A stretch of 49,106 bases of DNA from Actinomycetes bacterium (GTDB lineage Bacteria > Actinomycetota > Actinomycetes > Mycobacteriales > Mycobacteriaceae): positions 1 through 49,106 of the forward strand of contig JAHZJB010000111.1 of assembly GCA_022601135.1 (NCBI GenBank), written 5' to 3'. This document shows, piece after piece, positions 8,162 through 16,446 of the stretch (position 1 is the stretch's first letter; each line of letters starts with the position of its first letter). Made by a program: the position numbers and the translations under genes. Below the pieces are notes generated by a model that saw only the letters and a program-made list of their open reading frames with translations, searched no databases and was not told where the DNA came from.

Positions 8162-8177
8162 AACTAACTGGTTGGTT
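8162..8177. promoter_or_regulatory. Candidate TetR operator
   Basis: AACTAACTGGTTGGTT has dyad symmetry of the form AACnAACnnGTTnGTT (12 of 16 positions match the reverse complement). It lies between the divergent TetR gene and the small ORF at 8199, where a TetR dimer would be expected to bind. Confidence 0.5.
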
Positions 8178-8198
8178 CATATTAGGCGGGCGGTTGCG

Positions 8199-8387
8199 AT
8201 GTCACCGCGGTTCCCGGCGGTCTACACTCCACCCGAGGGCTGGCACGCAGACGACAGCCGGCCGGGAGGTAGCGCGGTGGACCCCAATCCGGATTACGAC
8301 GCAAGCGACGAGTTGGAGTACGGCATCAACTGGTGGGCGTGGATTCTGCGCGGCGTGTACCCGCCTCCGGCCTACCCCCCGGTCTGA
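8199..8387 (+). CDS. Small protein, unknown function
   Basis: A 62-residue ORF from the ATG at 8199: acidic middle (NPDYDASDELEYG) and an aromatic/proline-rich end (INWWAWILRGVYPPPAYPPV) that could be a short membrane-associated segment. An upstream in-frame TTG at 8172 overlaps the operator and is not preferred. No ribosome-binding site is obvious. It is divergent from the TetR gene across the candidate operator, and its 3' end overlaps the convergent CxxC protein gene by 16 bases. Coding status rests on composition and position alone. Confidence 0.5.
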   Translation: MSPRFPAVYTPPEGWHADDSRPGGSAVDPNPDYDASDELEYGINWWAWILRGVYPPPAYPPV

Positions 8388-8791
8388 CCGCTCCGCTGCC
8401 CTAAACGCCGGTCGAGCAACAAACCTCGGCTGCGCCGGACCAGCGCATCGACTTCGCATCTGGTGCGCTGCGCGGCCACTGCGAGTCGTCCGCGAAGCTC
8501 GCCGCGCCAATCCCGCTCGGCAACTGGTTCCCGGTCGGGCGGCCACAATATCGGCGCTTCGGTGACTGCGGCCGCACCAACCGCCCACGGCGAGTTGTCC
8601 TCGCCGTAGTGTTCACCACATTTTCGACAGCGGACCTCGTAGCGGAGGCTGATGGGCTCCCGTCCAGACCCTGACTCGATGAAGACGTAGTCCGCTACCG
8701 ATACGCATCGCGGACAACGTGCCAGACCACTTTCGACGACCACGCTCACCCCGATATCGTGCGACGGCCCGGGCATGCCCGGAACCCACAT
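8372..8791 (-). CDS. CxxC (zinc-ribbon-like) protein, unknown function
   Basis: 139 residues with two CxxC knuckles, CPRC (25-28) and CRKC (54-57), separated by a beta-strand-like stretch, typical of a zinc ribbon. The C-terminal half is Arg-rich and helical (RGELRGRLAVAAQRTRCEVDALVRRSRGLLL). Such small proteins often bind nucleic acid or serve as accessory factors, but no specific family is recognised. The start may be the ATG at 8791 or, 15 bases later, at 8776. It sits between TetR and pntB on the same strand as both. Confidence 0.6.
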   Translation of the reverse strand: MWVPGMPGPSHDIGVSVVVESGLARCPRCVSVADYVFIESGSGREPISLRYEVRCRKCGEHYGEDNSPWAVGAAAVTEAPILWPPDREPVAERDWRGELRGRLAVAAQRTRCEVDALVRRSRGLLLDRRLGQRSGQTGG

Positions 8792-8830
8792 AGAGAGGTC
8801 GATGCCGGATCGCTGCCGTTTCGAGACCGG

Positions 8831-10279
8831 CTACAGCGCCTTGAGTTCCTCGATGACCTGGCTGACCGATTTCTTGGCGTCGCCGAACAGCATCGAGGTC
8901 CCTTCACCGAAGAACAGCGGGTTGTCGATGCCGGCGTAGCCCGAGGACATCGACCGCTTCAGCACGATCACCGAGCGGGCCTCGTCGACGTTGAGGATCG
9001 GCATGCCGTAGATCGGTGAACTCGCGTCGTTCCGAGCGGCGGGGTTGGTGACGTCGTTGGCGCCGATCACGATCGCGACGTCGGTACGGCTGAACTCGCC
9101 GTTGATATCGTCCATCTCCTTCATCGAGTCGTATTCGACGTCGGCCTCGGCCAGCAGCACATTCATGTGCCCGGGCATGCGGCCTGCCACCGGATGGATG
9201 GCGTACTTGACCTCGACACCCTTGGCTTCCAGCAGCGAGGCCATCTCCATGACAGCGTGCTGGGCCTGAGCAACGGCCAGGCCGTAGCCGGGCACCACGA
9301 TCACCTGGTTGGCGTAAGCCATTTGGATCGCGGCGTCCGCGGCGCTGGTCGCCTTGACGGTGCCCTGGTCGCCACCGAGTGCCGCCGCCCCGCCCTGATC
9401 TCCGCCGAACGAACCGAACACGATCGCCGGGATGGACCGGTTCATCGCCACAGCCATCAGATTGGTCAGGATCGAACCCGACGCGCCGACGATCATGCCC
9501 GCAACGATCATCGCGGTATTGTTCAGCGCCAAACCGGCCGCCGCAGCAGACAACCCGGTCATCGCGTTGAGCAGCGAAATGACCACCGGCATGTCGGCGC
9601 CGCCGATCGGGAACACCACGAACAGCCCCATGATCCCGGCGAAGACCAGCACCAGCACGATCGTCCACCCAGGCCTGCCCGCACCGGCGCCCAGTCCGAT
9701 GTAGACCGCGGTCGCCACCGCACCGAGCAGCAGCACCACATTGGCGGCCTGAAACAGCTTCGCGGAACCGACCAGCGTCTTCTCGACGTTCTTGGGAATC
9801 GATTCCTGCAACTTCAGGAACGCGACCAGCGAGCCCCAGAAGGACACCGAACCGACGATCGCGGCGAATAGCGACCCCACCACGAGCGCGACCGTGGGCG
9901 TCTGCTCCGGTGTGAAGTGGGCGAACCCATCGGTCTCGATGAACTCGGCCCACGCGATCAAGGCGACCGTGCCGCCGCCCACCCCGTTGAACAGTGCCAC
10001 CAGTTGCGGCATCGCCGTCATCTTGGTCTTCTTGGCAGGCGGCACGCCGAGGATCACACCGACGGTCAGACCGACCACGATCAGAACCCAGTTGATCGCC
10101 GCGGTTTCGCGCACGTAGATCAATGTGGCCACGACCGCGATGCCCATGCCCGTGGCGGCGATCCAGTTACCGCGGACTGCGGTTTTGGGCCCGGTCAGCC
10201 CGGACAATCCGAGAATGAACAGGCCGAACGCGACGATGTATAGAACGGTGACGCCGTAGTTGATGGTTATCGCGCTCAC
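8831..10279 (-). CDS. pntB: NAD(P)(+) transhydrogenase subunit beta
   Basis: 482 residues. About eight or nine transmembrane helices (residues about 1-275) form the proton-translocating dII part, followed by the NADP(H)-binding dIII domain with VIVVPGYGLAVAQAQHA, a Rossmann GYGxxxAQAQ fingerprint, and VAIVIGANDVTNPAARN further on, both hallmarks of PntB. The enzyme couples hydride transfer between NADH and NADP+ to proton movement and supplies NADPH. GTG start at 10279 overlaps the pntAb stop as GTGA, so the three pnt genes form one tightly coupled operon. Confidence 0.96.
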   Translation of the reverse strand: MSAITINYGVTVLYIVAFGLFILGLSGLTGPKTAVRGNWIAATGMGIAVVATLIYVRETAAINWVLIVVGLTVGVILGVPPAKKTKMTAMPQLVALFNGVGGGTVALIAWAEFIETDGFAHFTPEQTPTVALVVGSLFAAIVGSVSFWGSLVAFLKLQESIPKNVEKTLVGSAKLFQAANVVLLLGAVATAVYIGLGAGAGRPGWTIVLVLVFAGIMGLFVVFPIGGADMPVVISLLNAMTGLSAAAAGLALNNTAMIVAGMIVGASGSILTNLMAVAMNRSIPAIVFGSFGGDQGGAAALGGDQGTVKATSAADAAIQMAYANQVIVVPGYGLAVAQAQHAVMEMASLLEAKGVEVKYAIHPVAGRMPGHMNVLLAEADVEYDSMKEMDDINGEFSRTDVAIVIGANDVTNPAARNDASSPIYGMPILNVDEARSVIVLKRSMSSGYAGIDNPLFFGEGTSMLFGDAKKSVSQVIEELKAL

Positions 10280-10602
10280 TTGTCGACCGCCTCAGTGTTC
10301 GCAGGTTCCCGCTTCTTGCCCTTGAACATGCCCAGCATCCGGTCGGTGACCAGGAAGCCGCCGATGACGTTGAGCGTGCCGAAGACCAGCGCCACGAAGG
10401 CGATGGCGCGAACCCCCCAGCCAGCGTCGGCCGGCAGTCCGCCGAGCACGATCAACGCGCCCAGCACCACAATGCCGTGGATGGCATTGGTGCCCGACAT
10501 CAGCGGTGTGTGCAAGGTATTGGGCACCTTGGAGATCACCGCGAAACCGACGAACCCGGCGAGCACCAGAATCGCGAGGTTGGCCAACAGTTGGTCATAC
10601 AT
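10276..10602 (-). CDS. pntAb: NAD(P)(+) transhydrogenase subunit alpha, membrane part (alpha-2)
   Basis: 108 residues with three transmembrane helices and the family signature VISKVPNTLHTPLMSGTNAIHGIV (about 23-46). This is the C-terminal membrane segment of PntA encoded as a separate gene, as is usual in mycobacteria and other three-subunit transhydrogenases. ATG start at 10602, two bases after the pntAa stop, with GAGGAGAA as ribosome-binding site inside pntAa. Its last four bases overlap pntB. Confidence 0.95.
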   Translation of the reverse strand: MYDQLLANLAILVLAGFVGFAVISKVPNTLHTPLMSGTNAIHGIVVLGALIVLGGLPADAGWGVRAIAFVALVFGTLNVIGGFLVTDRMLGMFKGKKREPANTEAVDK

Positions 10603-10604
10603 GA

Positions 10605-11723
10605 TCAGTTCTCCTCGCGGGTGACGCAGGCCCCTGCTACGACCTCGTCATCGAAATCCGGCGCGAGCGCGCCGTCGGTGATCAGCAACTCCAGCAGCGC
10701 GGTGAGGTTCTTGGCATACAACTCGCTGGAATGCTCGGGCATGGTGGCGGGCAGGTTGAGCGGGGATGCGATGGTGACGCCGTGCTTGACGACGGTCTGG
10801 CCGGGTTCGGTCAACTCGCAGTTGCCGCCGGTCTCACCGGCCAGATCCACCACCACGCTGCCGGCCCTCATCCCCTCCACCGCGGTAGCCGTCACCAACC
10901 GCGGCGCCGGACGGCCCGGCACCAGGGCCGTGGTGATCACCACGTCGAACCCGGTGATCGCGTCCTCCAGCGCCTGTTGCTGCTGGGCACGCTCCTGCTC
11001 GGACAACTCGCGCGCGTATCCCCCCTCACCGGCGGCGTTGATACCCAGATCCAACCACTGCGCTCCCACCGAACGGACCTGATCGGCCACCTCCGGGCGA
11101 ACGTCATACCCGGTTGTGCGCGCACCCAATCGCTTGGCCGTGGCCAACGCCTGCAGACCCGCCACCCCTACCCCGAGTACCAGCACCGACGCCGGCTTCA
11201 CTGTGCCGGCCGCCGTGGTCAGCATGGGGAAAAACCGGGTGGACTCCGAGGCGGCCAACACCACGGCCTTATAGCCGGCCACATTGGCCTGCGACGAGAG
11301 CGCGTCCATCACCTGCGCCCGCGAGATCCGCGGAATCGCCTCCACCGCGAACGCGTGCACACCGGCACCCTTGAGGGCCCCGATCTGGTTGTCGGCGTTG
11401 CGCGGGGCCAGGAATCCCACCAGTGTTTGACCGCTGCGCAGCTTGCCGACCTCGTCGGCAGTGGGCGGGGCCACCTTGACCACCACATCGGCTGCCCAGG
11501 CATCCCCGATGGTCGCCCCCGCCTCGACATAGAGGTCGTCAGGCAGTAGGGCGGGTTCACCGGCGCCGGACTCCACGACGACGTTCACCCCGTTCTTCAG
11601 CAGCGCAGCAACCGCCTTGGGGACCAAGGCGACGCGACGTTCCTGAGCGACGGACTCGGCGACAACGCCGACCGTTACCGGCTTCGTCTCCCGGTGCGGC
11701 GCGGCGGATTCGACTTCTGTCAT
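10605..11723 (-). CDS. pntAa: NAD(P)(+) transhydrogenase subunit alpha, NAD-binding part (alpha-1)
   Basis: 372 residues from the ATG at 11723. The alanine dehydrogenase/PntA fold is evident: VAQERRVALVPKAVAALLKNG (about 19-39) near the N-terminus and the Rossmann signature VLVLGVGVAGLQALATAKRLGA (about 160-181). This soluble dI component binds NAD(H). The frame is open to an ATG at 11780, giving 19 more residues, but the length and N-terminus of the M. tuberculosis homologue (about 366 residues, recollection) favour 11723. First gene of the pntAa-pntAb-pntB operon, divergent from fadE2. Confidence 0.94.
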   Translation of the reverse strand: MTEVESAAPHRETKPVTVGVVAESVAQERRVALVPKAVAALLKNGVNVVVESGAGEPALLPDDLYVEAGATIGDAWAADVVVKVAPPTADEVGKLRSGQTLVGFLAPRNADNQIGALKGAGVHAFAVEAIPRISRAQVMDALSSQANVAGYKAVVLAASESTRFFPMLTTAAGTVKPASVLVLGVGVAGLQALATAKRLGARTTGYDVRPEVADQVRSVGAQWLDLGINAAGEGGYARELSEQERAQQQQALEDAITGFDVVITTALVPGRPAPRLVTATAVEGMRAGSVVVDLAGETGGNCELTEPGQTVVKHGVTIASPLNLPATMPEHSSELYAKNLTALLELLITDGALAPDFDDEVVAGACVTREEN

Positions 11724-11801
11724 GGCGACCTGAATCTCTTCTGTCGTGTTGCGGGTGGTTTCGCCCCGCGAAGCATCCATGCGGGTGCGCTGTGATCAGA
11801 C

Positions 11802-11807
11802 ACCATA
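11802..11807 (-). promoter_or_regulatory. Candidate -10 box of the pnt operon
   Basis: TATGGT on the minus strand, an exact TAnnnT match, would start a transcript near 11794, 70 bases before the preferred pntAa start. A -35 is not evident. It lies in the 268-base divergent gap 11724-11991 between pntAa and fadE2. Confidence 0.35.
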
Positions 11808-11978
11808 ACCGTTGGGCTCATGCAGAGCCGATTCCGCTCCGTGAGCATCGGCACACCTCATCGCCCCGGCGCCCTAGGTCGACGTTCAACTGTGACGACC
11901 GCCACTATCGCTGGCCGCTCACGGATCGTCGTCGGCCGGGGGTATCCGTCCCGGGGAAGCACCCTTGCGTGGGTGCCA

Positions 11979-11984
11979 TATCGT
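11979..11984 (+). promoter_or_regulatory. -10 box giving a leaderless fadE2 transcript
   Basis: TATCGT is followed by seven bases and the ATG at 11992. No Shine-Dalgarno stronger than GGCGGG is present in that spacer, so a leaderless mRNA is the simplest reading. Confidence 0.42.
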
Positions 11985-11991
11985 GGCGGGC

Positions 11992-13221
11992 ATGGATTTC
12001 GCGATGTCGGTCAAGGGCCAGGATTACTACGACCGATTGACAGACTTCATGACCGAGTTCGTGTTCCCCGGCGAGGAATCCTACGACGCATACCGGCTGC
12101 AGGCCGGCCCGGACGACCACACGGTTCCGCCAGTGATCGAGGAACTCAAGAGCAAGGCCCGGGAGCGTGGCCTGTGGAACTTGTTCCTGCCGTCGGAATC
12201 GGGTCTGACGAACCTGGAGTACGCGCCGCTGGCCGAGTTGTCCGGGTGGAGTATGGAGCTGGCCCCCGAGGCCCTCAACTGCGCGGCCCCCGACACCGGG
12301 AACATGGAGACCCTGCACCTCTTCGCCACCGCCGAACAGCGCAAGCAGTGGCTCGAACCCCTGCTGGACGGGAAGATCCGTAGCGCGTTCGCGATGACCG
12401 AGCCCGCCGTGGCCTCCAGCGATGCCCGCAACATCCAGACCACCATGCTGCGCGACGGTGGCGAATACGTCATCAACGGCCGTAAGTGGTGGATTTCCGG
12501 CGCGGCAGACCCCCGCTGCAAGCTCCTCATTGTGATGGGCCGCACCAACCCGGATGCAGCCAGCCATCAGCAGCAGTCGATGATCCTGGTCCCCATCGAT
12601 ACAGCTGGGGTTACGGTTCGTCGGTCGCTGCCGGTGTTCGGCTGGCAGGACCAGCACGGCCACTGCGAGATCACCTTCGACGACGTCCGGGTACCCATCG
12701 GCAATCTCCTCGACGAGGAGGGCAGCGGTTTCGCAATCGCCCAGGCTCGGCTGGGGCCCGGCCGCATCCACCACTGCATGCGTGCGATCGGTGTCGCCGA
12801 GCGAGCGCTGGCACTCATGGTCGACCGGGTGAACAATCGCATCGCCTTCGGCAAACCGCTGGCCGAGCAGGGCGTGGTCCAGCAGCAGGTGGCCCTGTCG
12901 CGGAACGAGATCGACCAGGCTCGGCTGCTGTGCCACAAGGCGGCATGGACGATCGACAGGCACGGCAACAAGGCCGCCCGCAACGAGGTCGCGATGATCA
13001 AGGCGGTGGCTCCGCAGATGGCGTGCAACGTGATCGACCGTGCCATCCAGGTGCACGGCGCGGCCGGTGTCAGCGACGAGACCCCCTTGGCCCGGATGTA
13101 TGGCTGGCATCGGGCGATGCGGTTGTTCGACGGTCCCGACGAGGTGCACATGCGGACCATCGCACGCGCCGAACTCGGTAGGGCGAAGTCCGTCTTCGCC
13201 ACAGCGGTCACGAGCCGGTGA
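11992..13221 (+). CDS. fadE2: Acyl-CoA dehydrogenase, FadE2 type
   Basis: 409 residues with the three parts of an acyl-CoA dehydrogenase: an N-terminal helical domain (from [17 protein letters not shown]), a middle beta domain with [19 protein letters not shown] (about 122-140) and [14 protein letters not shown], which shape the FAD and substrate pocket, and a C-terminal four-helix domain containing [17 protein letters not shown] and [34 protein letters not shown]. It oxidises an acyl-CoA to the enoyl-CoA; the long N-terminal region resembles the FadE11/ACAD10-like group. The start and N-terminus (MDFAMS) match my recollection of M. tuberculosis FadE2. Overlaps ptbB by four bases (GTGA). Confidence 0.92.
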   Translation: MDFAMSVKGQDYYDRLTDFMTEFVFPGEESYDAYRLQAGPDDHTVPPVIEELKSKARERGLWNLFLPSESGLTNLEYAPLAELSGWSMELAPEALNCAAPDTGNMETLHLFATAEQRKQWLEPLLDGKIRSAFAMTEPAVASSDARNIQTTMLRDGGEYVINGRKWWISGAADPRCKLLIVMGRTNPDAASHQQQSMILVPIDTAGVTVRRSLPVFGWQDQHGHCEITFDDVRVPIGNLLDEEGSGFAIAQARLGPGRIHHCMRAIGVAERALALMVDRVNNRIAFGKPLAEQGVVQQQVALSRNEIDQARLLCHKAAWTIDRHGNKAARNEVAMIKAVAPQMACNVIDRAIQVHGAAGVSDETPLARMYGWHRAMRLFDGPDEVHMRTIARAELGRAKSVFATAVTSR

Positions 13222-14033
13222 CCTCGGCCGGCGGCAGCCAGATGCCCGGCGGATTGTCCGGTGCGTGGAACTTCCGTGACGTCTCCGAGCAGACGGGCAT
13301 CGCCCCTGGCCGCTTCTTCCGGGCCAGTGAATTGTCCAAACTCGACGACGCAGGCCGGTCCGCCTTGACGCGTTACGGCGTCACCGACGTCGCCGATCTG
13401 CGGACGCTTCACGAACTCGAGCGGCACGGCGCCGGACTGGTTCCCGCCGGTGTAGACATCCATCACCTGCCGTTCGTGGAGACCACCGCTTCCGACGGCG
13501 AGTCACCGCACGAACACGCCTTCCAGCGGATGATGACCGAAAAGCCCGATGACGAGTCTCTCGGCGACGTCGCAGCCCGATACATGGCCGAGGAGTACGG
13601 GCGAATCGCGTCGGCCCCGCTGGCGCAGCGAGCCGTGCATCGGGTGGTGACGCTGCTCGGTTCCGGGCGCCGGGTGCTGGCGCATTGCTTCGCGGGCAAG
13701 GACCGTACTGGCTTCACCATCGCCGTCGTGCTGGAAGCGGCCGGGGTCGGACGCGACGTCATCATGGCGGACTATCTGCACAGCAACGTCGCGGTGCCCC
13801 AGTTGCGGGAGACGATCCTGGCCACGATCCGAGCCCGGGCCGCCGAGACACCCGCGGTGATGGAATTCGCCGAGGCCCGGCTGACCGAGTCGGTGCTGGG
13901 TGTGCGGGAGGAGTACCTGGACATCGCGCGCCGCACGCTCGACAGCGAGTTCGGTTCCCTGAATGCCTACCTCGAAGCGGCGGGAGTGACCGAGCAGGAC
14001 ATCTCCCGGCTGCGCGCCGCGCTCAACGACTGA
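13218..14033 (+). CDS. ptbB: Protein tyrosine/serine phosphatase, PtbB/MptpB type
   Basis: 271 residues. The P-loop [10 protein letters not shown] (156-165) has the CX5R motif with nucleophile Cys157 and Arg163, and the Lys inside the loop is typical of the MptpB subfamily, which acts on phosphotyrosine and phosphoinositides. The N-terminal [13 protein letters not shown] and [11 protein letters not shown] segments are also family hallmarks. In M. tuberculosis the homologue is secreted by an undefined route and acts on the host; no signal peptide is seen here. GTG start at 13218 overlaps the fadE2 stop, so the gene is translated from the fadE2 message. Confidence 0.93.
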   Translation: MTSAGGSQMPGGLSGAWNFRDVSEQTGIAPGRFFRASELSKLDDAGRSALTRYGVTDVADLRTLHELERHGAGLVPAGVDIHHLPFVETTASDGESPHEHAFQRMMTEKPDDESLGDVAARYMAEEYGRIASAPLAQRAVHRVVTLLGSGRRVLAHCFAGKDRTGFTIAVVLEAAGVGRDVIMADYLHSNVAVPQLRETILATIRARAAETPAVMEFAEARLTESVLGVREEYLDIARRTLDSEFGSLNAYLEAAGVTEQDISRLRAALND

Positions 14034-14035
14034 CC

Positions 14036-14087
14036 TGCGTAACGTCAGGGCGATTTCTGACCCACATTTCCACCACTGCGTTACGCA
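14036..14087. repeat. Pair of TGCGT[A/T]ACG palindromic boxes
   Basis: TGCGTAACG at 14036-14044 and the perfect odd palindrome TGCGTTACGCA at 14077-14087 stand 41 bases apart in the 89-base gap between ptbB and the DUF559 gene. They may be a pair of operator half-sites; no regulator is known for them here. Confidence 0.3.
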
Positions 14088-14122
14088 AGTGGGTTGTCGG
14101 TGGATCGGAGAAGACTGCCGGC

Positions 14123-14977
14123 ATGCGCGAACCGTTTCTGGGCAGCGCGGCACTCGCGGCGGGCGACCTGACGCGACATCAGCTGCGCAGCCGTTTCGTC
14201 GCCGTCCACCACGATGTTTATGTATCGAAGCGCACCGAGCTGACGGCAATCATCCGAGCAAGAGCGGCCTGGTTGAGAACTCGCGGGCACGGCATCTTGG
14301 CGGGCTTCTCGGCTTCGGCACTCCACGGGGCCAAGTGGGTCGACGCCACCATGCCCGCCACCGCCATCGACACCAATCGACGCCGAACGACCGGGATGGT
14401 CGTGTGGTCCGCCAACATCAGCGAAGACGAGGTCTGCGTCATCGACGGCATGCGCGTGACCACGGCTGGGCGCACCGCTGTCGACCTCGCACGCCGATAC
14501 CCGCTCGACACGGCCGTGGCAGCGATCGACGCACTGGCCCGAGCCACCCGGCTGGAAACAGCCGAGATCGAATCCGCCGCGCGGCGGCACCCCGGTCGCC
14601 AGGGCCGGAAACGGGCTCTCAACGTGCTTTCGCTCGTCGACCGGGGCGCCGAGTCCCCCCGGGAGACGTGGTTGCGGCTGGTCGTCGTCCGGGCCGGGTA
14701 TCCGCGGCCGGAAACGCAGCTGCCGGTATGCAACGAGTACGGCGCGCTGATCGGAATCGTCGACCTCGGATGGCGTGACCCCAAGATCGCGATGGAATAT
14801 GAGGGCAAGCACCACCGGATGAGTCGGGAGCGGTTCGACAAGGACATCCGGCGCATCGACGAGATGCGGGAACAGGGGTGGAACGTCATCCGAGTCACCG
14901 CCATGGACACCGAGGCCACGATCGAGCGCCGGCTGGCGCGAGCGTGGGGACTGTACCGGCCGGTCAGCTCTGGCTGA
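14123..14977 (+). CDS. DUF559 / AbiEi-antitoxin-like protein with a Vsr-type nuclease fold
   Basis: 284 residues from the ATG at 14123. An N-terminal region with wHTH-like pattern (LAAGDLTRHQLRSRFVAVHHDVYV) and a helical middle with a 'TTAGRTAVDLARR' segment resemble AbiEi-type antitoxins, and the C-terminal domain resembles very-short-patch repair endonucleases: Asp214 in GIVDLGW and the ExK pair Glu227/Lys229 in AMEYEGKHH are placed as in PD-(D/E)xK nucleases. No AbiEii toxin gene is adjacent, so it is an orphan of this common actinobacterial family. Weak GGAG at 14107-14110. Its end overlaps the convergent DUF456 gene. The longer frame opening at 13685 lies in ptbB and is rejected. Confidence 0.8.
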   Translation: MREPFLGSAALAAGDLTRHQLRSRFVAVHHDVYVSKRTELTAIIRARAAWLRTRGHGILAGFSASALHGAKWVDATMPATAIDTNRRRTTGMVVWSANISEDEVCVIDGMRVTTAGRTAVDLARRYPLDTAVAAIDALARATRLETAEIESAARRHPGRQGRKRALNVLSLVDRGAESPRETWLRLVVVRAGYPRPETQLPVCNEYGALIGIVDLGWRDPKIAMEYEGKHHRMSRERFDKDIRRIDEMREQGWNVIRVTAMDTEATIERRLARAWGLYRPVSSG

Positions 14978-15452
14978 CCCAGACGCCGACCACCCACGCG
15001 ATCGTCGCCAGCAGCGCACCCGTCAATTCCACGCCGACGGACAGTGCGACGCCCTTGGCGGCGTGCACCGTGGACGCCCATGCCCGGACGAAGTCGCGGC
15101 GGATCGCCAGTTCGGCGGCGAACACACCCGCGACGAAACCGATGACCAGACCTATGACGGGGATGACAAAAAAGCCGACGATGCCCGTGAGACCTCCGGC
15201 CACCAGCACCGACGTCCGCACCTGGGCCTGCCGCATGCGCTTGACCGGCCACGTGTACTTGATGATCTCGGCGGCACCGAACGAGACCGCCGCAACACCG
15301 AACGCCCCCCAGGACACCGGGGTGTTCTCGACATAGGCCCACACACCGATGGCCGCGATCACCAGCAGCCCGCCCGGCAGCACCGGAACGACGATGCCCA
15401 CCAGACCGACCGCGATGGCCAGCGCCACCAGGACGATGCCGACGGTGCTCAC
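14964..15452 (-). CDS. DUF456 domain membrane protein
   Basis: 162 residues, strongly hydrophobic with four to five predicted helices and glycine-rich glycine-zipper-like segments (IVVPVLPGGLLVIAAIG, VIPVIGLVIGFVAGVFAAELA), which match the DUF456 family of small integral membrane proteins with unknown function. The GTG at 15452 has GGGGGTCT upstream. Its 3' end overlaps the DUF559 gene by 14 bases. Same strand as, and upstream of, nothing else in its own operon. Confidence 0.83.
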   Translation of the reverse strand: MSTVGIVLVALAIAVGLVGIVVPVLPGGLLVIAAIGVWAYVENTPVSWGAFGVAAVSFGAAEIIKYTWPVKRMRQAQVRTSVLVAGGLTGIVGFFVIPVIGLVIGFVAGVFAAELAIRRDFVRAWASTVHAAKGVALSVGVELTGALLATIAWVVGVWVSQS

Positions 15453-15509
15453 CCAAGACCCCCGGACGGAGCTGCCGGCTCGCGCTCGACAAGCGCTGTC
15501 ATCTGTTCA

Positions 15510-16373
15510 TCAGCCGAGGCTGAAAGTGGCGCGCTCGGCCGCGGACAAGTCGGAGATCTCACCCCACTTGGCTGCGACGTCGTCGACAGTCGGCACCTCG
15601 GCGAATGTCACACCAGAGTTCTGGAACAGCGCAGTCCGCTGCACCTTGCCGCCGCCAACGATGAACACCGACGCGGTGTCGGGCACTTCCTCGCTGCACA
15701 GGTAGGCCACGACGGGCGCGACGTATTCCGGGGTCAGCTTCTCGAACACCTCAGGCGGCAGAATGTCCTGCGTCATCCGGGTGGCTGCGATCGGCGCGAC
15801 GGCGTTGGCCTTGATGTTGTACTTGGCGCCTTCCTGGGCGAGCGTGTTGATCATGCCAACCAGCCCCAGCTTGGCCGCACCGTAGTTGGCCTGGCCGAAG
15901 TTCCCAAACAGCCCGCTGGTCGAGGTAGCGACGACGACGCGCCCGAAGCCGTTCTCCCGGAAGTGCGGCCACGCGGCGCGGACGACGTTGTACCCCCCGT
16001 AGAGGTGCACCTTGATCACGGCGTCCCAGTTGGCGAACTCCATCTTGTGGAAGGTTCCATCGCGCAGGATCCCGGCGTTGCTGACGACGCCGTCAACCTT
16101 GCCGAACTCGTCGACCGCGGTCTTGATGATGTTGGCCGCACCCTCGGCCTCCGCCACGGAGTCGTAGTTGGCGACCGCCCGACCGCCGGCATCCCGAATC
16201 TCCTTGACCACTTCGTCGGCCATTGCCGACCCCGCGCCGGTGCCGTCGCGCGCACCACCGAGGTCGTTGACGACGACGCTGGCGCCTTCCCGAGCCAGCG
16301 TCAACGCATACTCGCGGCCGAGTCCGCCTCCGGCTCCCGTGACGACAACGACACGATCCTGCACTCCTGGCAC
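15510..16373 (-). CDS. Short-chain dehydrogenase/reductase
   Basis: 287 residues with all classical SDR motifs: TGAGGGLG (12-19) for NAD(P), NAG (99-101), and the catalytic Ser151, Tyr164 and Lys168 (YGAAK). The N-terminus and the FGNFGQANYGAAKLGLVGMINTLA region match Rv0148 of M. tuberculosis as I remember it, a hydratase-dehydrogenase-type SDR probably acting on a beta-hydroxyacyl substrate. The GTG at 16373 has GAGAGGAA about eight bases upstream; the longer frame to 16508 enters the ALDH gene and is rejected. Downstream of ALDH on the same strand, with 73 bases between. Confidence 0.93.
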   Translation of the reverse strand: MPGVQDRVVVVTGAGGGLGREYALTLAREGASVVVNDLGGARDGTGAGSAMADEVVKEIRDAGGRAVANYDSVAEAEGAANIIKTAVDEFGKVDGVVSNAGILRDGTFHKMEFANWDAVIKVHLYGGYNVVRAAWPHFRENGFGRVVVATSTSGLFGNFGQANYGAAKLGLVGMINTLAQEGAKYNIKANAVAPIAATRMTQDILPPEVFEKLTPEYVAPVVAYLCSEEVPDTASVFIVGGGKVQRTALFQNSGVTFAEVPTVDDVAAKWGEISDLSAAERATFSLG

Positions 16374-16446
16374 TGGTATTCCTCTCTTGAAAGTCCGAGC
16401 CGACGGTTCCGCCGGCTCCCGGGTCGCCACGCTCCTGCCCTCCGAG

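Noticed and set aside
11905..13149. Long antisense ORF (414 codons) opposite fadE2
   Set aside because: It is a shadow frame over a clear acyl-CoA dehydrogenase, with high Arg/His/Gly content and no recognisable domain; high GC makes such ORFs common.
13685..14122. Upstream extension of the DUF559 protein
   Set aside because: Lies inside ptbB out of frame with it; no homology, and the ATG at 14123 gives the normal domain length.
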